Of a DNA stretch of 64,000 bases, positions 43,051 to 53,714 are shown in pieces (positions within the stretch are counted from its first letter, which is position 1; each line of letters begins with the position of its first letter). Source of the DNA: Gari tellinella (lineage: Eukaryota > Mollusca > Bivalvia > Cardiida > Psammobiidae); contig OV277864.1 in the NCBI GenBank assembly GCA_922989275.2, positions 22,951,550 to 23,015,549 of the forward strand, read 5' to 3'. A model generated the notes under the pieces. The model had not been told where the DNA came from. It saw nothing but the letters and a program-made list of their open reading frames with translations, and ran no database searches. The position numbers were made by a program, and so were the translations under genes.

Positions 43051-43864
43051 AGCAAGAAACAAGAGGCCTATAATAGCGCTAAATCGCTCAACTGGTAGTC
43101 CATGGTTACGGTCATGGTGACATAAAAATTCGGCATTTCGCTTTCGGAAAAAGAAGATTTGTATTCAGCTTTCATTTCAGCCATATAAGGAATGTATCAA
43201 CTGCCCACCGGCGACATTGTTTTTCAAGCCAGCAAAATTATTTTATGAATCATTTGTGTATAAGTATTCTGAATTCAGACAAGCAGTTTCAGAAAAGAAG
43301 TGTTTTCTAAGTCTTTACCATACAGAAAAATTGTAAGGAAAATCAGTCCCACACACTAGCGGTCATGTTTTTTTATACTAGGTAAAATTATATTTATAAA
43401 TCTAGCAGTGGGTCACCAATGGACCAAGTGTAAAATTTATTTACAATTTGCACCAGTAGTTTCATCAGAGAAGAATGTTTGTTTTTACGTTTTCACTATA
43501 TCAGAGCACCAGATAAGGATAGTTTTTCAAAAACTAGAATCTTTATTTCTGAATTAAACCCTATGGTGTCACTACTCATTAGAATCGTCTCTTCGAGACG
43601 ATTCTAATGAGTAGTAACACCATAGGATTTGGTGCTAAAAAGGGTGAGAAAATGTTGGATTTGTTGAAATAACTACCTCTTTTCTGGAGCCCTGCTATAT
43701 AAGCTACCATAGGGAAACGGCCCTTCCCCCTGGTGGCCATGGTTTTAGTTAGAAAAATCATTTTTTAAAATTTGTTAGAGGGTCACCCATGAATCATTTG
43801 GGTAAAATTATTTTCACTTCAGAGCAGTAGTTTCAGAAGAAGACTTTTACTATAGCTATATAAG
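43051..43864 (+). mobile_element. Older pearl-like element (copy B), hosting C element and P7
   Basis: It is the partner of the element starting at 26,972. The 5' end AACAAGAGGCC is followed by ATCGCTCAAC. Confidence 0.5.
43502..43694. mobile_element. C-family MITE with H3 core, copy B only
   Basis: The ends are CAGAGCACCAGATAAG and CTTTTCTGGAGCCCTG, flanked by exact CTATAT on both sides. The core is H3: GGTGTCACTACTCATTAG, GAATCGTCTC / GAGACGATTC and the returning arm CTAATGAGTAGTAACACC. Confidence 0.9.
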
Positions 43865-45451
43865 AACAAGAGCCCCAGAGGGTCACATTTCGCTCACCTG
43901 AGGACATTGTACCATAGAATCTGACTGGGCAAGACAACATTTTGAAATAGCTATCACCCAGGTGCCATAATTTAATCTTGGTAGAGGACCACAATGCGAA
44001 GCTACATGTCAGATATTAATGATCTGGGCCTTACGGTTTAAGAGAAGAAGACTTTTTAAGGTTTTCCTATAAAAACTGATAAGCCCCTGGGTGGGGCCAA
44101 TTTTGGCACAGGTATCATCATTTGAATACACTTGGTAGGGAACCACAAGGCAAAGCTATATGTCAAATATTAAAGATCTTGGCCTTACAGTTTCAGAGTA
44201 AAAGATTCTTAAAGGTTTTCCTATATATGTCTATGTAAAACTGATAAGCCCCGGGGCGGGGCCAAATTTAATCAAGGGGTCATAATTTGAACAATCTTGG
44301 TAGAGTACCATAGGGCAAAGCTACATGTCAAATATAAATGATCTTGGCCTTACGGTTTCAGAGGAGAAGATTTTTAAAGGTTTTCCTATGAAAAACTAAT
44401 AGGCCCGAGGGCGTGGCAATGTTTGGCCCGGGGGTCATAATTTGAACAGTCTTGGTAGAAGACCACAAGGCAAAGCTATATGTCAAATATTAAAGATCTA
44501 GGTCATACAGTTTAAGAGAAGACACTTTTTAAAGGTTTTCCTATATAAGTCTATGTAAAACTGATAAGCCGCGGGGCGGGGCCATTTTTGACCCAGGGGT
44601 TATAATTTGACCAATTTTAGTAGAGGACTATAAGGCAAAGCTACATGTTAAATATAAATGATCTAGGCCTAACCGTTTCAGAGAAGAACCTTTTTAAAGG
44701 TTTTCCTATGAAAAACTGATAAGCCCGAGGGCGGGGCCATTTTTGGCCCGGAGGTCATAATTTGAACAATCTTCGTAGAGGACTACAAGGCAAGGCTATA
44801 TGTCAAATATTAAAGATCTGGGCCTTACAGTTTCAGAGAAGAAGATTTTTAAAGGTTTTCCTATATAAGTCTATGTAAAACTGATAAGCCCCTGGGCGGG
44901 GACAATTTTGACCCGGGGGTCATAATTTGAACAATCTTGGTAGAGGACCATAAGGCAAAGCTATATGTCAAATATTAATGATCTAGGCCATACAGTTTCT
45001 GAGTAGAAGATTTTTTAAGGTTTTTCTAAGAAAAACTGATAAGCCCCAGGGCGGGGTCATTTTTGGCCCCAGGGTCAAAATTTGAACAATATTGCTAGAA
45101 GATCATTAGGTCATGATAAATATCAAATATCAAAGGTCTGGGCCTTTGGGTTTCTGAGAAGAAGATTTTTTAAGATTTTCTTATGCATTAAAAGTTGTCT
45201 ATACGGTCATGTTAGAAAATCTGGTCCTTCAGCAAGGGGAATAACTCTAGCCAAAATCTTTGAACAAGATTTCGTTCCCCCTTGTCACTGATGCTTCTGA
45301 CAAAGTTTGGTTGAAATCGGGTCAGTGGTTTCAGAGGAGATGTTGTTTGAAAATGTGAACGGACGACGTACGACGGACGCCGGACGCCAGACACCGGACG
45401 GAATGGTATCACAATAGCTCATCATGAGTCTTCGGCTCAGGTGAGCTAAAA
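43865..45451 (+). mobile_element. Pearl-like element P7 (copy B) with alternating 155/165-bp core
   Basis: It sits at the position in copy B that corresponds to P5 in copy A, with the same flanks and the same type of ends (AACAAGAG...CGCTCACC and CTCAGGTGAGCTAAAA). The core is of another type: the marker AAACTGAT occurs at 44,073, 44,238, 44,393, 44,558, 44,713, 44,878 and 45,033, so spacing alternates 165 and 155 bp, a 320-bp higher-order unit. Confidence 0.9.
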
Positions 45452-46115
45452 ACTTGCCCCAACCACTGCTGGCGGCCCTGTTTTTTAAACTACGAAAATG
45501 ATTTTTGAAATTCTTAAAGAGGGTCACCTGTGGATCGTTTGTGTTAAAATACTTTCAAATTGGACACAGACAAGAAGATTCTTAAACTTTTCACTAAATA
45601 GCCATTATATAAGGAAACCTTAGACCTTAGATATTGACTTCGACCTTCAGCCAGTATGTTGAGTCATTGATTCTGTACATCTCACTGGGGCGAACATGAC
45701 ACCAAAGATTGATGAAAATCCTTCCTGGGGTAAAGGAGGTCGGGGGCCGACACGAAATCCAGGCTCAATCCCATAACATTTAATCGTGACATTGACATTG
45801 AGTCTGCATGGGTCAGTCATAGAGTTTGCACAACGTCTAGTCTTAATTATGTAAACATGGCTGCCTTTTCTCCGGGGTTTTCCGAAATCTTCGGTTTTTA
45901 TTCCAACAGATGGAAGCTAAAAGTAGGCAGAAAGTAAAGCAGGATGCGCCTTCGGGTGCATTCTGCTGTACTTTAAATCTGCTTTAAGCTTCACGTGTCT
46001 TAAAAGCTAGAAACAAACTACTTGTATGTGTTAAAGGGTAATTAAAAAATCGCGCTTGAAAAAATGAAAAATTTGAAAACTTAGGTGAATAGATTACTGA
46101 TTACATATGCAAACA

Positions 46116-46300
46116 GTGTATACCCTGATCAGAGGGTTCCTATAGGAGCCCTCTGATCAGGGTCTGCACTGTTTGATATTTTCATCCGTTATTGTTGTTA
46201 TATCAAAAACTCACAGAAGACTGAATAAAAATGCCTGTACTAGAAGAATCCAAAAGGATAATAAATACCCACAAGATATATTTAGGGTTGAAAGGGTTCA
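46116..46300. mobile_element. T4-like MITE with complete H1 (copy B)
   Basis: The stem GACCC-type form reads ACCCTGATCAGAGGGTTCC / GGAGCCCTCTGATCAGGGT with CCTATAGG in the loop. It ends GGGTTGAAAGGG. Partner of 29,310-29,505. Confidence 0.78.
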
Positions 46301-46703
46301 ACAATGCTGACTCCATTAGAGACATGCTCTCTTTAGATAACACTAGTTAACCAGCCAACAGAATGTCACATTTCATAAATCATGCAGTAAGAGTGAACCC
46401 TTTCACTGCTGTCAAACCGTCTGCTTCGATTCCTCGCCTGCTTTAATTTCTCGTAGTTAGATTTTAAACTCTAAGTCATTTTGACTGAACGAACATTTAT
46501 CCTGATCAGATGTTGCGTAAAACAGCGTCTGATCTGGCTCAAAACTTTTTTGCAAATGTTAGACAATTTACGCTCAGCAGTCTTAAGGTTACCCGACTGT
46601 GAAAGGCACCTGGAAATTATGTGCTAACCACTGCATAATAATCGGGTTTAGATGAGATGAACACTATAAGTATTATATACATTAATAGATATTGTCTTTT
46701 TTA

Positions 46704-47099
46704 CCCTTTACCCCATAGACCGTTTCTTGTTGTGAAGAAAAGTTACCACTTAAAGCTGATTGAAAGTAAAGCAGAATGTCCCTTAACCCATTACCCCATA
46801 GCCTGTTTCTAGTTTTGAAGATAATGTGTGACAAATTAGAGAAGGTTGGTAGTGAAGCAAAATGTACCTTAAGGCACATTCTGCTTTACTTTCAGTCTGC
46901 TTTAAGCTACCATCTGCTGGAATGTAGAAAATATGTCTTTTCTTTCATATTCATGACTACAAATTGGAACTATTTTCTTCAAAGGAGGAATAAATGAAAG
47001 GCGTAAAGTGCGTGTTCACTGGATAATTGGTTAAGGTGCGATCTGCTTTACTTTCAACCGGCTTCATGCTACCATCTGCAAGGATACCAAAATATTTTC
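46704..47099. mobile_element. Nested T1 MITEs (copy B)
   Basis: The outer T1 starts CCCTTTACCCCATAGACC at 46,704. The inner T1 (46,787-47,030) is flanked by exact TTAA and sits in the loop of the outer H2. The 924-bp element follows at another TTAA of the outer arm. Confidence 0.82.
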
Positions 47100-47103
47100 T
47101 TAA

Positions 47104-48027
47104 GGATGTATCCAACCCATAAGCGATTTTATTTTCAAAGTATCAAACTTTTTTTCTATCATTGTTTTTTTGGAAGAGCTATTTATGATAAATGAAAAAA
47201 TGGGGGAAAAAATATGGTGGTGTCCTTTTTTTGAGCTACAGCGATTTGAAAAAGGTATGTCAAATTTGGACTTTTTCTCTCAATTTTTACCCATTCAGAG
47301 TACAAGCTTCATTAAAATCTATTTCAAAACAAAACAAACATGGTAATTGGGTTCTCATTATTTATTTCATGTCTATGGTGGTATTTTCACATATAGAAAC
47401 CAAATTTAGACAAAGCAGGCATTAGGTTTGAACAGTATGAATCCTCGAATATCAAAATTATGCTTTTTATAGGGCATGATTTTATAGATATTTTATTTTA
47501 TGAAAAAAAAAGTAAAAAAGTTTGAAAATGAAATATTAAACTTTTTCTTATATTCTACCAAATGAAAGCCAATGCTAAGGCAGTTCAAAATATGAAAAGA
47601 AATTGAAAGGTCAGTGTTGAAAATTTTGAGTTATTAAAGTAAAAAGAGTTATCTCCCCTTACAAAAAGTACAAAAAAGTACAATATCGATGATATTTAGA
47701 GCTTTATAAATTTCAAATTTGGTGCCTGTTATTTCTTAAATTAGTTTTTGTATGAAGAAATACTACCATAGATAGGAAATAAATAACACAAAACCAAATT
47801 ATCATATTTGTTTTCATTTAAAATGGATTTTATTGAAGCGGGCTGTTTGAAAAGGACAAAATAAGGGAAAGAGGGTGGGGTAAATTTTACATGGCCATGG
47901 AGCCAACTGTTGTTCACCAAAATGTACACTTTTTTCTATTTTTTCATTCATCTTAAATAGCTCTTCAATACAAAACCATCATAAAGTGTTTTCACAAATT
48001 TCTTAAATTCATAACATTGATACACCC
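47104..48027. mobile_element. G-family 924-bp foldback element at TTAA, copy B only
   Basis: It is flanked by TTAA (47,100-47,103 and 48,028-48,031). Copy A has a single TTAA at the site (TTTTCTTAAAGCGC). The ends are GGATGTATCC and TGATACACCC, the start of long imperfect arms: GAAGAGCTATTTATGAT is mirrored by a close complement on the right, and the inverted similarity continues inward for about 300 bp (markers CTATGGTGGTATTT / GAAATACTACCATAG). No coding capacity. TTAA with a GG start fits Kolobok better than piggyBac, as inference. Confidence 0.88.
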
Positions 48028-48502
48028 TTAAAGCGCATTAAATCGTGTGGAAAAGTGACTAATTTCTTTAGTGAAGAAATATATTAAAGGCGGGGGTTAA
48101 GCGGCCACTTCTGTATGTACCCGATGGAGAATTCTAATGGCATTGGGCTGTTGAATGCAGGATATAAATATCTGAGACAGCAGTTCATGACTGTATTAAA
48201 CAACCGCATATATCAAAAGTACACACTGTATTGGACGAGTGTTTAAGACTGAGTATAAACTATTAAAGGAAGACAAATACAATTGAAGATTTTATCTAAC
48301 GACCGTGTCACAATTAGTAAATATCGGTTGAATGCTTCATGACATCTAAATAAACACTTGAATCTGTTATTACATAGATAAACAGCTGGTACTTCTTTGG
48401 GTATCAATATTTACGTGGATGTATCTCAGTAAAAGGCAGAAAGAGAATTTGAAACGCCTTCAAAACACATTCTATCCTTGAGACGAGTATACTCGTCATT
48501 AA

Positions 48503-48708
48503 CCCTTAGCCTGCCACTAACGACTATAGCTCCATATGCAAACAGCTTGAATCCGGATGAGACGCCGAGTAACTCGGCGTCTCATCCGGATCAAAGCTGT
48601 TTGACACTCGGACAACATTTTCAGCAATTTTGAGCAACTTTGAAGGACTTTGAAACTTGAAGCAGACGAGAAATATAGCAGACGACAATTTATTTGGCGG
48701 GCTAAAGG
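48503..48708. mobile_element. T3-family TTAA MITE with H1 core, copy B only
   Basis: The ends are CCCTTAGCCTGCC and GGCGGGCTAAAGG, with exact TTAA on both sides. Copy A has one TTAA (37,319-37,322) in CATTAACAAACAAC. H1 arms: CAGCTTGAATCCGGATGAG, GACGCCGAGTAACTCGGCGT, CTCATCCGGAT, GCTGTTTG. Confidence 0.94.
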
Positions 48709-49388
48709 TTAACTAACAATGTATCCGTATAGAGTACATTTGTCCTATGCAAACAGTGAAGGCGATGACCAGAGAGTTCCTGCAGAATTTCTCTGATCAG
48801 TGTCTGCACTGTTTGTCATTTTGCAATATATTGTCAAAATCAACCTTAATTAGTCTAAAATGGACTAGACAAACTTGGAAATTGGACACGAGCACTAAAT
48901 ACAAACAAGAACAGAACATAGAAAAAGTCTTTTTTAACAAGAGCTGAGCGAATACGAGCGTATCAAAAGGAAAATGCATAGAGGGATAATAATTCTTGAA
49001 TTATTCTTCAGGATCGGTAACAGCCGAGTTAAAAAACCAAAACTTAATACATGTACTGTTAAGAACTCTTTTGGGGGATTTCTGTCACTTGTTGAAAATA
49101 TTATTCTGACGATTTATCTTAACTGATTGGCAAATAGTTTAGCGCCTTATCAGACGCCGGGTTACCCGGCGTCTGATCTGACTCAAAACTGTTTGCACAT
49201 GACATATTAAACGAGTCTATTAGAATGTTTAATGTCTTCTCCACTGTACCAGCTGGTCTCAACCTTCTAATATATTGCGACGAGTCTGAGATAGTTCACG
49301 CTTTCGATTGGTCAGATTAAGTTCATTACAAACATTTTATAAGCATAGACTCTGATGTTTTACAGACCTCTCTAATTTTAACTGATTG

Positions 49389-50114
49389 GTCACCATGGAC
49401 AGGTATGACTGTACTATGATAACAAACGTCATTCTCCGAATACCAGGCAACCATTCTCCTGTAAGATCAGCCCTTGCTATACTGAATTATAGTCGTGCGA
49501 AAAATATGACGTCCGCAAATTTTACTATTAACATATATACCGGTGGGTGAAAATACTCAGGAAAATGCTCAGAATTCCGTATAACATTGTTGTTTTACTG
49601 AAAACTTTGTGAATATACACTAGTTAATCAATTTACACTATACACTAAAAAGTCAAATCTGTAAATTGCACGTGCAAAACATTTATTGGTAACGCTTCCG
49701 AGTCAACGACGGTTAAACATATACCGTCAACGTACAGTTGGTCTGTATAACACATGTTCCGGAAAAGCGCTTGAACTTTTCCCCCCAAAATATACTTCCA
49801 TTATAAGACTTAGAGATAAAGACATCATGCACTGTTCAAGTCATGACTCGATAAAACATATTGTATGGGAATTTGGCCAATAATAAAGAAGTAAGAGCAT
49901 TGTTCGCCTGTTATCTGCACAATCCATCGTATGTTGGACTTTTTGACTGAGGGAATAGTGTTGCTACGATTGTGCTTAAGAAGGAAAACGACACCTTTCC
50001 TAGATTTGTTAGAGAGGGCAACATGGAGGGATCAAGTCCTTCAAACACAGAAAGGACAAGAGCACTGGGGACCAACTACATATTTTCTTCAAAGTGTTTT
50101 GCTACAACTTATAT
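49389..50114. other. No feature seen
   Basis: Neither coding sequence, family MITE ends nor tandem repeats can be supported here. Small ORFs around 49,686-49,883 and 49,931-50,206 have no recognisable motif, and the latter runs into an F element. Confidence 0.4.
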
Positions 50115-50259
50115 CCAGTCTTGTTACATCTCTTTGGAATCGTCTTAATAAGACGGTTCCAAGGAGATGTCACCATGCCGACAGGATTAGATGGAGAAAT
50201 AAATAATGAAGATCTGACTTACGACAATATTTGCCGTACGACTTTCGTAAGACGGGCAC
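50115..50259. mobile_element. F-family MITE with H3 core, left end lost
   Basis: H3 GGAATCGTCTTAAT / AAGACGGTTCC is framed by TTACATCTC and GAGATGTCACC. The right arm ends ACTTACGACAATATTTGCC and GACGGGCAC. Confidence 0.75.
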
Positions 50260-50524
50260 TACGAATATTCATCCAATGAAGTAGCTAATATGTAGGCCTA
50301 TATGAATAATGAAATTTCATACAAAATGAAGAGAATGTAAACGCATTGCATTTAGAGTATAGGCCTACCTACTTCTTATGAATAGTTAAATACTTTCTGT
50401 TAGAAAAAGCCAACTGCACATGTGTGTGCATTTTTGGGACATGTTGGGTATTTTTTTCGTCTGCAACAATAATCGTCTGTTACTGTTCTAAATATAGATT
50501 TTTCAAAATTTATTTTCAAAAGAG

Positions 50525-50605
50525 CTTGGTCAGAGTGTCAAACAGTTTGGATCATGCAGGATGAGACGCCGTGTCTCCTCTAGGTCCAAACTGTTTGCAA
50601 AAAGG
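50525..50605. repeat. H1-type hairpin in an unassigned element
   Basis: GTGTCAAACAGTTTGGATC and GGTCCAAACTGTTTGC enclose a shortened stem (GGATGAGACGCC / GTGTCTCCTC). The flanks have T2-like GTCGTCTG-type motifs, but the ends are not seen. Confidence 0.6.
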
Positions 50606-50688
50606 TAATCAATGTAGGAAATGTCCGCCGCTAACACCCGTGGCTGTGCACGTATACAGAGACCATACGTATGGTCTCTGACGTATAA

Positions 50689-51160
50689 ACCTTTTTACTC
50701 CACAGATACGCATTTTACACCTTTAGTTTATAATTCCTCCACTGAAGACAATATAGTTTCAAGTTGTACAGCCATAATAATGCAGTATAAACTATAAAAT
50801 AATATCTATAATTATCTAGGCTGAAAGTAATGCAATATGTGCCTTAAGCCGCATTCTGCCTTACCTTCAACCTGCTTTAAACTCTTTCCTCCCTGAAACT
50901 TTAAATGGACAATTTCAGTTTCCATTTAAGTCAAGTCCATTTCTGACTTTTGAGGGTTGTTTTTGTCAATGTTTTGCATTATGACAAACAGTGAAGAACC
51001 AGATCAGAGGGCTCCACAAGGAGCCCTCTGATCTGGGTATTCACTGTTTGCATAGGACAAGTGCACTTTTCACAGGTATACTGTTTGAAAAGGACGCCTA
51101 TATCCGGGACTAGGGTTCAAAGGGTTAATTAGAAACAGACAATGAGGATAAAGGGTTAAC
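50689..51160. mobile_element. T1 MITE (reverse) split by a T4 MITE at TTAA
   Basis: Reverse T1 runs from ATTCCTCC-type arm sequence through a worn H2 (GGCTGAAAGTAATGC ... CCTTCAACCTGC) and ends after 51,127 with AGGATAAAGGG and TTAA. T4 (50,882-51,123) interrupts it at the TTAA bordering H2. Confidence 0.75.
50882..51123. mobile_element. T4-family TTAA MITE with H1 core
   Basis: TTAA lies on both sides (50,878-50,881; 51,124-51,127). H1 has GAACCAGATCAGAGGGCTCC / GGAGCCCTCTGATCTGGGT. The right end is GGGTTCAAAGGG. AAATGGACAATTTCAG and AAGTCCATTTCTGAC form arms outside the core. Confidence 0.85.
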
Positions 51161-51699
51161 TCTCTCCCTCTCTCTAAGTCCAGTGCGGGATAAGTGTCGG
51201 TCCGATTCAATTAAATATGCGGCTTACAAATAGAGATACCATCTCTAAACTATTGTCCACGGAGGTAGATCTATAACTAATGTCTGCCTGTAACACGTTT
51301 AATACACTTAAGTATATACATGTGTAACACTAACAAGTGATCTAACTTTCATCGAGCCTTCGAAGTTCGAGGCCAATTAAAAATGTGTATCAGTAAGACA
51401 GATCTATTGGTTGCATGTTTAACGATCAGATATATTCATTATTACGTACCGTTATATAATGTTCGAAGTGTTTCGCATGTCAGCTTTTGGTTAGAAGAGC
51501 TCCGATCTTGAGATAAGCCATTAGGAATAAGTCCAACAAGTGTGTTACACAGTACCCTCGTTTAATATATTTATAACTTCTAGTGAAAACACAAATACTC
51601 TTCCAAGGGAAATAACTCCTAGTCTAACCGGTTGGTTATACAAGTTGTCTTCATTAAAAAGTATACATTTATACAACTATTATTCACGGGACCCGCTAT

Positions 51700-51735
51700 T
51701 TAATTGTTGTTGTTGGTGGTGTTGTTGTTGTAGCT
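51700..51735. repeat. GTT microsatellite
   Basis: An interrupted (TTG)n tract with GGTGGTG in the middle lies just before a truncated T4-like segment (about 51,750-51,890). Confidence 0.7.
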
Positions 51736-51749
51736 TAATGGTTTTACTC

Positions 51750-51895
51750 ATTCACCCTTGAAATATCAAATGGACATAATTATCCAGTTCCTATTACAGT
51801 CGAGTCCATTTTTAACTATCAATAGTTGTTTTTACAATTATCTGAAAATGACAATTCAAACAATGCAGACCAAGATCAGAAGAGTAGCAATTATC
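51750..51895. mobile_element. T4-like fragment
   Basis: CACCCTTGAAATATCAAATGG begins it, followed by GTCGAGTCCATTTTTAAC and a worn H1 left arm (CAAACAATGCAGACCAAGAT). The rest is missing. Confidence 0.55.
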
Positions 51896-52049
51896 ACTGT
51901 TATGTGTCTGTATCTACAATGCTTGCATATGGCATGTGTATTCTTTATAGGTACGCAGTAAAGGTGCGCTTGTACAGCAAGACCGTACAAGTGATGATAA
52001 ACCGACACACTGACATTTTATTGGCCTAGAGCATGACGTAAAAAGTAAC

Positions 52050-52137
52050 ATAGAAAAGTTGCCTTTTCTACATTTAAGTGCACCGCGTTTGCGTTTCGTA
52101 TGCGTTTATACGGGAAGGAATAGCGTGTTCTCCACTG
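52050..52137. mobile_element. M-family right-end fragment
   Basis: TTTTCTACATTTAAGTGCAC, GCGTTTGCGTTTCG and GTGTTCTCCACTG next to TA are M right-arm sequence; the core is absent. Confidence 0.65.
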
Positions 52138-52140
52138 TAA

Positions 52141-52283
52141 CTAAAACAGTTATTACCATTAGTAATTACTTGAATTTAATTGAATATGCATGCCATAATA
52201 TGTGGTTTTGTTACTTATGTTTTAAGATGATGTACTTTTGTACAAGTCTAAATAAAAGATGTTCTGTTCTGTTCTGTTCTGTT
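52141..52283 (+). mobile_element. LINE 3' end with (TTCTG)n tail
   Basis: AAATAAAAGATG is followed by four TTCTG units (52,262-52,282). A polyadenylation-like signal with a short tandem tail is the usual end of CR1/L2-type LINEs. No ORF2 sequence is attached. Confidence 0.55.
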
Positions 52284-52305
52284 CGTAAATAGTACAGTTC
52301 AGCAC

Positions 52306-52547
52306 TGTTCTGGGTGTATAAGGCGAAGTCTCCTATTCAGTTGATGAAAATGGTTCCTATTGCGACGACCAGACCCATGGAACTCGTTTGCATGGATTTT
52401 CTCTCTCTAGAAATGTCCAAGGGGAGATTCGAACATATCCTTGTCATAACGGACCATTTTACCAGGTACGCGCAAGCAATATCCTGCAAAAACAAAGGCT
52501 CAAATCTGGCCAATCAAATGCTTGAGAACGCACTAAGGCTCAACTAA
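52306..52547 (+). pseudogene. Ty3/gypsy-like integrase fragment, frameshifted
   Basis: From 52,314 one frame gives about 77 residues with MELVCMDFLSLE and ILVITDHFTRYAQA, the start of a retroelement integrase catalytic core with its first Asp. Just upstream, in another frame (52,306-52,326), are residues C-x-x-C-x-R-R that resemble the end of the integrase zinc-binding domain, so a frameshift separates them. The rest of the catalytic core, other pol domains and LTRs are not seen. It is a dead fragment lying directly after a LINE tail. Confidence 0.78.
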
Positions 52548-52833
52548 AACGCTTGATAAGCGCTGGGCCTTAAGTTTCCGTAAAGCATTAACTCTAATAC
52601 AATTCGTAAAAGATACAATTTCTAAATGTAAATATTACCAGGCAATGGTCTAAAAGTTCTCCAAATGTAATGAGTAATAATTATTACTACAAAGTAAAAT
52701 AACTATACATGTAATAGTTAGTCGATGTAGATCGGCCGACGTCTAGTGTATGAGTGAATGTTAGGGTTAATTAAGGACCAAGAGCCGTGCGGGACAGGGA
52801 ATTTTTTAGTAACAAACAGGTGCTTTCACTCAT

Positions 52834-53052
52834 ACAGAACTGCCCTGCGTTCATTACCGCGAACTCAACAGAATCTCTCGTCACAGTCCGCTCGCCTCAA
52901 GGAGCACAAAGGAGGTGTGACCATGGAAAACGAAAAACGCATGCAAACTTGAAGGTACGTGAACCTTAGGGTGCCCTGAGGCAAGCGGACTGTGACGAGA
53001 GGTTCTGTTGAGTTCGCGGTAATGAACGCAGTGCTGGTTTTATGACTCTCAC
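52834..53052. repeat. Foldback element with about 60-bp arms
   Basis: Left arm GCGTTCATTACCGCGAACTC..CAACAGAATCTCTCGTCACA..GTCCGCT-GCCTCA returns on the right as TGAGGCAAGCGGACTGTGAC..GAGAGGTTCTGTTGAGTTCG..CGGTAATGAACGC. About 60 bp lie between. Overlapping ORFs on both strands here result from this symmetry. Confidence 0.85.
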
Positions 53053-53714
53053 ACAACCGATGGAAAGGATGAACGTAGTTGTTATTTATGGGTGGATGGA
53101 TATGTAAATAAACTGATGACGACGAAAGGTCAGTTGTGGCAAGCATAAACATAAACAAACATAAATTACCTGGTTGACTTACTCCCCCTCTTGGAATACG
53201 AGACTCCTGGCTTTTCAAATACGCGAAAGTTCACTCAACCGTGTCATTAACATAGTAGTCCATTTAAACTGTGGAATAACCTTAAAGCTTGCAATCACCA
53301 CAAATTACATAAGATATTAAGAATGAAATAATGTATGGGTTAAGCTGTAAACAACCACATCATGATAACGACCAAACATACTAAAACACCTGTTTAACTG
53401 AATGAATTATGAACCGGACTGATTTAAGTGAAATACCGGGTAGATCTACATATTAATTAATTGTTTACTTCTACTAATCAAACCACAAACATTATCTATA
53501 AGTATCCAATGCTCCAAGTATACCTGTAATACTAGGAGTTCTCTATCATTACTGTTACATGCGCATTTCCATGCTTAATGTCTCTCTATTACATCTCTAC
53601 AGTACTATATATTGATATCCATTGTTATTACACCTCGCTTGAGTTACAATGTTAAATTCCCATAGACATACAGTTAACATTTTGCATGTCTTTTACATCT
53701 ATTCAAAATATATT
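53052..53714. other. No feature seen
   Basis: AT-rich sequence with no supported coding, repeat or element end. Confidence 0.45.

Larger units (their letters stand above)
39031..49385. repeat. Segmental duplication, copy B
   Basis: This is the partner of 22,224-37,990, direct and tandem. It lacks the LINE, the SINE and at least three M MITEs of copy A. It has its own 924-bp TTAA element (47,104-48,027), a T3 MITE (48,503-48,708), and a different element at the site of copy A's 27,400 M element. Homology fades near 49,385, before ACTGATTGGTCACC. Confidence 0.95.

Noticed and set aside
49931..50279. ORFs of 61-91 codons
   Set aside because: They read through the F-family MITE with its H3 hairpin.
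52758..53218. Overlapping ORFs on both strands (60-117 codons)
   Set aside because: They arise from the symmetry of the foldback element at 52,834-53,052.
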